Below, in pieces: positions 7,030 to 11,569 of a stretch of 11,569 nt of DNA (position 1 is its first letter; each line of letters begins with the position of its first letter). The position numbers were made by a program, and so were the translations under genes. The DNA is from Enteractinococcus helveticum (GTDB lineage Bacteria; Actinomycetota; Actinomycetes; Actinomycetales; Micrococcaceae): assembly GCF_020742345.1 (NCBI RefSeq), contig NZ_DYXC01000163.1, positions 1-11,569 on the forward strand, given 5' to 3'. Below the pieces are notes generated by a model. The model saw only the letters and a list, made by a program, of their open reading frames with translations. It had not been told where the DNA came from and searched no databases.

Positions 7030-7325
7030 TGCCATATTTCATCGAAACCTACGACGACGCCCGACAGGCACACATTCGTCAAGAAAAATACCAGGAACAC
7101 CTGAACTATCTCGACTCAATCGCACCAAAACTCCTGGCCTGTGGCGCAAAGCTTGATGACTCAGGCGATACCGCATCCGGTGGCGTGTATCTTGTGGATG
7201 TAGACACTCGTGTCGAAGCAAAAACGTTGATCCAGGCCGATCCTTTTTATCAACTCGGACTGTTCCGCAAGGTTGAAATTACACGCTGGCGCAAAGCCTA
7301 TCTTGAAGGCCAAAAATATATTTAG
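7029..7325 (+). CDS. YciI-like domain protein
   Basis: A 98-residue protein with the YciI (PF03795) ferredoxin-like fold. It shows the N-terminal strand MPYFIETYDD, the conserved histidine in HLNYLDSIAP (H24), a GGVYLVDV strand (51-58), the conserved ADPF (D71) and the closing VEITRW strand. In this family the His/Asp pair forms a small active-site cleft. A few relatives are enzymes (such as the TftG dehydrochlorinase and muconolactone-isomerase-like proteins); most are uncharacterised. The start overlaps the transporter stop by one base (TAATG); only a weak G-run lies upstream (7013-7017), so translation is likely coupled. As the last gene of the operon it may catalyse an isomerisation or elimination step of the pathway, or be an accessory protein. 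A strong stem-loop follows 15 bases after the stop. Confidence 0.87.
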   Translation: MPYFIETYDDARQAHIRQEKYQEHLNYLDSIAPKLLACGAKLDDSGDTASGGVYLVDVDTRVEAKTLIQADPFYQLGLFRKVEITRWRKAYLEGQKYI

Positions 7326-7340
7326 CCAGCTACTCATGGT

Positions 7341-7380
7341 TTGAGGGTGTATACAGGTTCATTCCTGTGTACACCCTCAA
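7341..7380 (+). terminator. Strong stem-loop ending the catabolic operon
   Basis: Arms TTGAGGGTGTATACAGG (7341-7357) and CCTGTGTACACCCTCAA (7364-7380) pair over 17 positions with one T:G wobble and a six-base loop TTCATT. It begins 15 bases after the YciI stop codon. No clear T-run follows, so it may act as a factor-assisted terminator or as a 3' mRNA stabiliser. Confidence 0.75.
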
Positions 7381-7500
7381 TGCTTTAACCAAGAGTTCAC
7401 CAGTACAAAGGCGGCGAACCGCTCACACGAAATGACCAGCCCGTTCCGGTAACAGTTTCTAAGTAGCCGTTGGCGAAAGGACGCCGCCCTGCTCCGTGGT

Positions 7501-7770
7501 GTAGGAATTGGGGCGTACGGGGAATTCTGCACAAAACCCGATGCCCGCAACGGCCTTGCGGCAGCCAAAACCTATGACAACGTGGTGCTGGTACGCACTT
7601 TCTCAAAGACCCACGGGCTCGCGGGATTGCGCGTCGGGTACGCCGTCGCTCAGCCTCATGTCCTCCCAGCTCTGCGCAAAGCGATTCTGCCGTTTAGCGT
7701 TTCGCAGCTCAGCCAGAACGTCGCGTTGGCCGACATAGCGATGGATTTCCGAACTGCCAGGCCTGTTTGA
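7501..7770 (+). pseudogene. Fragment of a second Pat/HisC-like aminotransferase
   Basis: The frame from about 7501 to 7740 reads as the middle of a HisC/Pat-type aminotransferase: AYGEF, NGLAAAKTYDN, then VVLVRTFSKTHGLAGLRVGYA with the PLP lysine and the phosphate-binding arginine, and PFSVSQLSQNVALAD. It aligns without gaps to residues of about 192-267 of the intact aminotransferase at 672-1775. The cofactor-binding aspartate before AY is replaced (IGAY for DEAY). The open frame reaches back only to a TAA at 7450 and ends at 7770, so both the N-terminal half and the C-terminal domain are missing. Similarity to the intact gene is clear at protein level but moderate at base level, so it is a relic of a diverged paralogue or orthologue, not a fresh duplicate. 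No start codon or ribosome binding site fits. It is almost surely non-functional. Confidence 0.8.
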
Positions 7771-7788
7771 ATATTGGAGAGGAATAGC

Positions 7789-7821
7789 TGGTGGGACCGT
7801 GAAGACATCGCTGTCCCACCA
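7789..7821. terminator. Hairpin between aminotransferase remnant and membrane protein gene
   Basis: TGGTGGGAC (7789-7797) pairs perfectly with GTCCCACCA (7813-7821) across a 15-base loop, and TTTT follows after a few bases (7829-7832). It lies 45 bases beyond the stop of the minus-strand membrane protein gene and just after the plus-strand pseudogene, so it could terminate transcription from either side. The loop is longer than ideal. Confidence 0.5.
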
Positions 7822-7865
7822 AGATCAGTTTTGCAGCAGAGTGAGTGCTCCCCAGCTGGTTAGGA

Positions 7866-8618
7866 TCATAATCCTACCGGAGGCAGACCAGACGTCATTG
7901 GCTGCGAAACGGGGCGCGTCTTTGTAGAGCGCCGTAAAATGAACGCGCTAATCCCAACCGCGACGGAGCAAATCAGCAACAACATCGTGCCAGCGCTGAA
8001 CGGCATATTATCGAGACGACTCGTGATCACCACGGTAACCAACCCGATAAATACTCCCAGTGCGCCAGTAAGCAATCCAGCAATAGCTGCAATCTTCTTA
8101 GGTCGTACGCTTCGTAAGGCGATCGCCACCCCAGAAACAATCGCTGTGATAAACAACAAGATCCGCAATACGGTGGCCGCAAGTAACGCTGTGATGAAAC
8201 CTAGTCCTTGCACTAGGACGAGACCGCCAGCTCCGTCGAAGTTTCCATCAGCGATATTTCGTGCCGCACTTACATACCGGCCAATTGATGTCGGTCCCAT
8301 CGGCAGGAATGTGCTCCCGATGGTCAGCACTGACACAATCAGCAGCGCGATTGCCGCACGGCTGATCGGCGTTGACGCGAGCTTTGCATGTTGATCAGCC
8401 ACAGTTCTTTTGACTGACTGAGCGGCGTTCTTCGCAGTGGGCGCCACTTTGTCTGCATAAAAATCTCTGGCCCCTGAGCGATCGAACGCCGGCGCTACGG
8501 TGTTGTCGTAGTAGTGCTGTGCTCTCGAAGCGACGTTTTTCGCACCGTCAACAACCTGATGCAACCGGTTCTCCTTCGGCACCTCCGGTAGCGGTGGAGG
8601 CTCGAGACGGCGCTTCAT
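7866..8618 (-). CDS. Multi-span membrane protein of unknown function with polar repeat-bearing N-terminus
   Basis: I do not recognise the family. With the ATG at 8618 the protein has 250 residues. Residues 1-85 are polar and proline-poor after an initial PPPLPEVP, with two similar segments, YYDNTVAPAF (36-45) and FYADKVAPTA (53-62), suggesting a short internal repeat. About five hydrophobic segments follow (near 88-107, 131-151, 152-168, 176-199 and 209-228), then a short charged and Pro-rich tail. No catalytic motif is visible. The start at 8618 is preferred because AAGGGAAG lies about eight bases upstream on the minus strand. An in-frame GTG at 8738 would add 40 residues but has no ribosome binding site. 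The gene stands alone, flanked by decayed genes. It could be a small actinobacterial envelope protein; function unknown. The opposite-strand open frame at 7939-8394 is a shadow. Confidence 0.7.
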   Translation of the reverse strand: MKRRLEPPPLPEVPKENRLHQVVDGAKNVASRAQHYYDNTVAPAFDRSGARDFYADKVAPTAKNAAQSVKRTVADQHAKLASTPISRAAIALLIVSVLTIGSTFLPMGPTSIGRYVSAARNIADGNFDGAGGLVLVQGLGFITALLAATVLRILLFITAIVSGVAIALRSVRPKKIAAIAGLLTGALGVFIGLVTVVITSRLDNMPFSAGTMLLLICSVAVGISAFILRRSTKTRPVSQPMTSGLPPVGL

Positions 8619-8738
8619 TTCAGGATCTTCCCTTGAAGTTTCAGAGTAGTCACCATCGTATAAATTGCCGTCGGTCACGCCGTCCCTACAATCAGCTAGT
8701 GAATTTACTGGTTTCTTAGAACGTACCAAAAAATCCAC

Positions 8739-9099
8739 TCAAAATAGGAGATAACTGCCTATTGTTTAGGTTGGATGATTCAGGATAATTATCTAGGGCG
8801 CAGATTTACTCCACGGATGATTTACTACTGCCCAGCACTCTCAATGGACTGAAGATTAGTGGTCTCCCATCGCGAACTTAGCTGCTTGTGCACTGGAGCC
8901 AGGTACCGTCGTATCTGGTATTGAGCTCAGCGGCATTACAATGTCTTCAAGCGATCATCACTCGGGTATGAACACGACCTTCAGTATGTTCGTCGTTTCA
9001 GATACCAGCAGATCAAGCTGCCCATCTGCTATATACTCGTCGTCACCGAATAACGAATCTTGTTGCCTCTCGCTTTGGCCAAAGAACTCCTGCAGACCC
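8739..9099. other. Stretch with no convincing gene
   Basis: About 360 bases between the membrane protein region and the MFS remnant. The base composition is more AT-rich near 8740-8790. A minus-strand open frame (8958-9143, 61 codons) has no ribosome binding site and no recognised similarity; it overlaps in another frame the tail of the MFS remnant, so I treat it as chance or relic sequence. Confidence 0.5.
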
Positions 9100-9500
9100 T
9101 GAGGATAGCCCGTCGCTGATGGATCGTGATGCGGTCCCCCCACTTCCAGCAGTTCTTCTCCACTGTCTTTCCGTATGTTTCTTCGATCTCTCAGAGGATC
9201 TTTTCGGTTTCCTCTTCACGCCCGTGGATGAATAGCCACCTGGGGCTCTCGGGTACGGTTCGCCGCACCAGCAGGATAATCAGGCCAAACACAAGCCCAG
9301 CTGCGGCAGTACCTGCGACCTGCATATCAGAGATCTCGATGCCGCTTTCCGGGTTTTGACAATCAAGTGGTGATGTTGCCGACGACGGTGGCTTCCAGGC
9401 CATCTACGATCCACACCGTGCCAAGATCGATCAAGACTCGGATGTGCCACTTCGACCACAGCAAGCGATTCAATCGCGCAGGAATAGTTTCAATCGTCAT
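9100..9500 (-). pseudogene. Degraded MFS transporter (sugar-porter-like) remnant
   Basis: The minus strand carries several pieces of one MFS carrier in order. From an ATG at 9500: IPARLNRLLWSKWHIRV, then LGTVWIVDGLEATVVGNI, the typical N-terminus and first span of a known actinobacterial MFS group. A frame change near 9363 leads into ESGIEISDMQVAGTAAAG. That is joined directly to FGLIILLVRRTVPESPRW and LFIHGREEETEKIL, which in intact relatives comes about 110 residues later; the missing part covers spans 2-5. An in-frame TGA follows EKIL, after which EIEETYGK and DRITIHQRRAI still resemble the central loop. The C-terminal half is absent. So there is an internal deletion, a frameshift, a nonsense codon and a lost 3' half. 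Intact relatives are about 450-500 residues; the remnant covers about 130. Confidence 0.8.
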
Positions 9501-9924
9501 ATATTGTGTGCGAGTCACAGCTACTCCGAGGTGTACCTCGTGACTGACCATTACCTACTGGCAAACTCTGACTTGAGCCCAAATCATCAAGGAGACCTAG
9601 AACATATCGTTGCTCCGAACGAGCTAAAACGCCAGCGGAAACCAAAATTTGGCTTGTTACGTAGGCGGATATCTTCGAACTCCTCACGCACTACTTATTA
9701 AAAACTCAAGGATCAGTGTCGCGTCCAGGACTGCGGTGCATCGGTGCCTCGCAGCACGGGTTCTATAGTGCAGTCGTGAAGAAGCGAGAGAAGCCTCGAA
9801 TATTCTCTTTAGGCTTTCACAAGACGATGTGCACCTAAACCAATCTGCTGGGCTTCATCTCAGTTTTTCGATGCGAGGGCTTCGTTAGGGTGAAGCTTGT
9901 GAAGTTTCGGAACAGTCCAATGAC
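9501..9924. other. Intergenic stretch upstream of the ProP-like gene
   Basis: About 420 bases with no supported gene; short open frames on both strands lack ribosome binding sites and recognisable products. The last 90 bases hold the upstream region of the MFS symporter, including an imperfect arrangement of GCTTCA (9852-9857) and TGAAGC (9891-9896), 33 bases apart, which might be regulatory or chance. No clear -35/-10 pair could be assigned. Confidence 0.4.
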
Positions 9925-9926
9925 AG

Positions 9927-9932
9927 AAGGAG
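9927..9932 (+). promoter_or_regulatory. Ribosome binding site deciding the GTG start of the ProP-like gene
   Basis: AAGGAG six bases before GTG 9939. No other in-frame start between the site and residue 41 has comparable support, and this start gives a polar cytoplasmic N-terminus ahead of span 1, as expected for the family. Confidence 0.75.
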
Positions 9933-9938
9933 CACATT

Positions 9939-11486
9939 GTGATCCATCAGCTCAGTGGAAAAACCAGCAGCACGCCCACGCGACGCTACTCTCGACCGGC
10001 GCACGACAAACAAGCGCCTGACGCTCAAGTAAAACGAGCAACCGCTGCATCCGCGATCGGTAACGCCACCGAATGGTTCGACTACGGAATCTATGCGGTA
10101 GCGACCTCATATATCGCCCACCACTTCTTTGAACCCTTCGAATACCCGATGTTGCTGACCTTGGCGACGTTTGCGATCTCCTTCGTCATTCGTCCGCTGG
10201 GCGGGTTCGTTTGGGGACCGCTGGGCGACCGCATCGGGCGCAAAGGCGTGCTAGCCGCCACCATTTTGATGATGTCGGCGGCAACCTTCCTCATTGGGCT
10301 GCTTCCAACCTATGCGGCGATCGGCGCGTGGGCGCCGGCCCTACTTATTTTGTTACGCATTATCCAGGGCTTCTCCACCGGTGGTGAATACAGCGGTGCG
10401 GCCACCTTCATGGCAGAGTACGCTCCGAATAAACGCCGCGGATTCTTTGGCTCTTTCTTAGAGTTCGGCACCATTAGCGGCTACGCCGTCGGTGCGGCAC
10501 TGATGCTGACGTTGGAAACGATCTTGACCACCGAGCAAATGACCGCTTGGGGCTGGCGGCTGCCATTCCTATTGGCACTCCCCATGGGTCTGGTGGGATT
10601 CTATCTTCGCAATAAGCTCGAAGACACCCCGATCTTCCAGGAGATGCAAGAAGACCAGGCAGCCGAACAACCTGCTTCGTGTGACAACAAGACTTCAGCA
10701 GCGGCGCCGGATGCTAAAGTCGAATCCCCAGGTCTGGGCCAGCTGATCAAACAATACTGGCGACAACTGCTGATCATGGGCGGCATGGTCACCGCGTTGA
10801 ACATCGTCAACTACACGCTGTTGACCTACATGCCGACCTATCTGGAACAACAAATCGGTATGGATGCTCAAGCTGCCCTCACGGTGATTCTCATCGGTGA
10901 GCTCGCCATGGTCGTCTTCATGCCGTTTGCCGGAGCACTGTCCGACCGGGTCGGCCGCAAGGCCTGCTGGAACATCTCGCTGCTCGGTATCGGTGTGCTG
11001 GCGGTGCCCTTGTTCTGGATGATGGGCATCAACTTCGGACTCGCCCTACTCGGCTACGCCATTCTCGGCGTGCTGTTTGTGCTGCAGCTGGGCACGATTT
11101 CTGCAACGTTCACCGCAATGTTCCCCACCCAGGTCCGCTTTGCTGGCTTTGCCATCAGCTACAACATTGCCACCGCACTGTTCGGCGGGACCGCAGCACT
11201 GGTCAGCGACTTCTTCGTAGAAGTCACCGGCAGCCTGTTAGTGCCTGCTTTCTACATGACGATCGCATGCCTCATTGGATTGATCGCGGTTTACTTCATG
11301 CCAGAAACTGCCGGGGCATCCCTCGAAGGAGAACAGGTGCCCGGTTCAATTGGTTCACCGGTTGTGGCTGGTACCCCGGCCTACATCGCTCTTGAAGAAG
11401 GCAAACAGCCAGACCAGCGTGGTCTCACCGATGCTCAGATGCTGGCACAGTTCGACGAACTCAGTGAGAGTGTCGACGTCCATTAG
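9939..11486 (+). CDS. ProP-like MFS transporter, metabolite:H+ symporter (MHS) family
   Basis: A 515-residue, 12-span MFS carrier of the MHS family, whose members take up glycine betaine/proline (ProP), 2-oxoglutarate, citrate or shikimate with protons. Marks: GNATEWFDYGIY (41-52) at span 1; GDRIGRKG (96-103) between spans 2 and 3; RIIQGFSTGGEYSGA (140-154); a charged central loop (about 224-270); and DRVGRK (336-341) between spans 8 and 9. The best matches by eye are ProP-type osmolyte carriers. The start is GTG at 9939, with AAGGAG (9927-9932) six bases upstream. The C-terminal tail of about 60 residues lacks obvious leucine heptads of the E. coli ProP coiled coil, so osmosensing by that device is not supported. 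It is a single gene, and its promoter and regulation are unclear. Proline/betaine is the likely but not proven substrate. Confidence 0.88.
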   Translation: MIHQLSGKTSSTPTRRYSRPAHDKQAPDAQVKRATAASAIGNATEWFDYGIYAVATSYIAHHFFEPFEYPMLLTLATFAISFVIRPLGGFVWGPLGDRIGRKGVLAATILMMSAATFLIGLLPTYAAIGAWAPALLILLRIIQGFSTGGEYSGAATFMAEYAPNKRRGFFGSFLEFGTISGYAVGAALMLTLETILTTEQMTAWGWRLPFLLALPMGLVGFYLRNKLEDTPIFQEMQEDQAAEQPASCDNKTSAAAPDAKVESPGLGQLIKQYWRQLLIMGGMVTALNIVNYTLLTYMPTYLEQQIGMDAQAALTVILIGELAMVVFMPFAGALSDRVGRKACWNISLLGIGVLAVPLFWMMGINFGLALLGYAILGVLFVLQLGTISATFTAMFPTQVRFAGFAISYNIATALFGGTAALVSDFFVEVTGSLLVPAFYMTIACLIGLIAVYFMPETAGASLEGEQVPGSIGSPVVAGTPAYIALEEGKQPDQRGLTDAQMLAQFDELSESVDVH

Positions 11487-11569
11487 CTGACGGAAGTCTG
11501 AACAGCGCGTCAACGGTACTTTTCCATCACTCATTGGAGACACATTCACCTGGTTGTGTGCCGAGAACG

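Noticed and set aside
7377..7606. Two overlapping minus-strand open frames of 63 and 69 codons, considered as transposase remnants
   Set aside because: No transposase motif or terminal inverted repeats could be seen; part of the sequence is antisense to the aminotransferase remnant.
7939..8394. 151-codon plus-strand open frame
   Set aside because: It is antisense to the minus-strand membrane protein, has no ribosome binding site, and its Thr/Ala/Pro/Ile-rich product is what an antisense read of hydrophobic codons gives.
8619..8738. GTG at 8738 as start of the membrane protein
   Set aside because: No ribosome binding site upstream; the ATG at 8618 has AAGGGAAG at good spacing, and a weak -10-like TATACG (minus, 8657-8662) lies inside the extension.
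8958..9143. 61-codon minus-strand open frame
   Set aside because: No ribosome binding site, no recognised family, and it overlaps the tail of the MFS remnant in another frame.
9791..9816. Inverted repeat AAGCCT-N14-AGGCTT considered as a terminator or operator
   Set aside because: Arms are only six bases with a long spacer and no T-run; this is expected by chance in a stretch of this length.

Overview
The window looks like a chromosomal segment of a moderately GC-rich actinobacterium. The support is the protein flavour (a Pat/HisC2-type aminotransferase, an MHS-family MFS carrier, an actinobacterial-type MFS remnant), GC-leaning codon use, and a catabolic promoter that may produce a leaderless transcript. 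Micrococcaceae would fit, but the family is only a guess. No RNA gene, CRISPR array, intact insertion sequence or replication origin was seen.

Layout. Positions 3-635 hold the C-terminal part of an NhaC-type antiporter that runs off the left edge. A Pat/HisC-like aminotransferase follows after 36 bases on the same strand. A hairpin separates it from a convergent LysR-type regulator (1838-2755, minus). A 95-base divergent promoter region then leads into a tight five-gene plus-strand operon (2851-7325): a PF04199 cyclase-type metal hydrolase, an SDR oxidoreductase, a 3-hydroxyacyl-CoA-dehydrogenase-family oxidoreductase of the lambda-crystallin/L-gulonate dehydrogenase kind, an AtoE-type short-chain fatty acid transporter and a YciI-like protein. 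The last four genes have overlapping junctions, and a strong stem-loop closes the operon.

To the right lies a gene-poor, decayed stretch. It contains a fragment of a second aminotransferase (about 7501-7770), a minus-strand multi-span membrane protein of unknown function (7866-8618), and about 1.3 kb without an intact gene. That stretch includes a heavily damaged minus-strand MFS transporter (about 9100-9500). The window ends with an intact ProP-like MFS symporter (9939-11486).

How the genes may work together. The LysR regulator probably controls the divergent operon. A perfect ACTTAT-N11-ATAAGT dyad lies between them and overlaps a likely lysR -10 element. The operon looks like a self-contained uptake-and-oxidation pathway: a carrier for a small carboxylate, a hydrolase that opens a ring, lactone or amide, two NAD(P)-dependent dehydrogenases and a small YciI-fold protein. 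There is no acyl-CoA ligase, CoA-transferase or thiolase, so the substrate may be handled as a free acid, at least in part. I do not recognise this gene combination as a named pathway; it is the best candidate here for an undescribed system.
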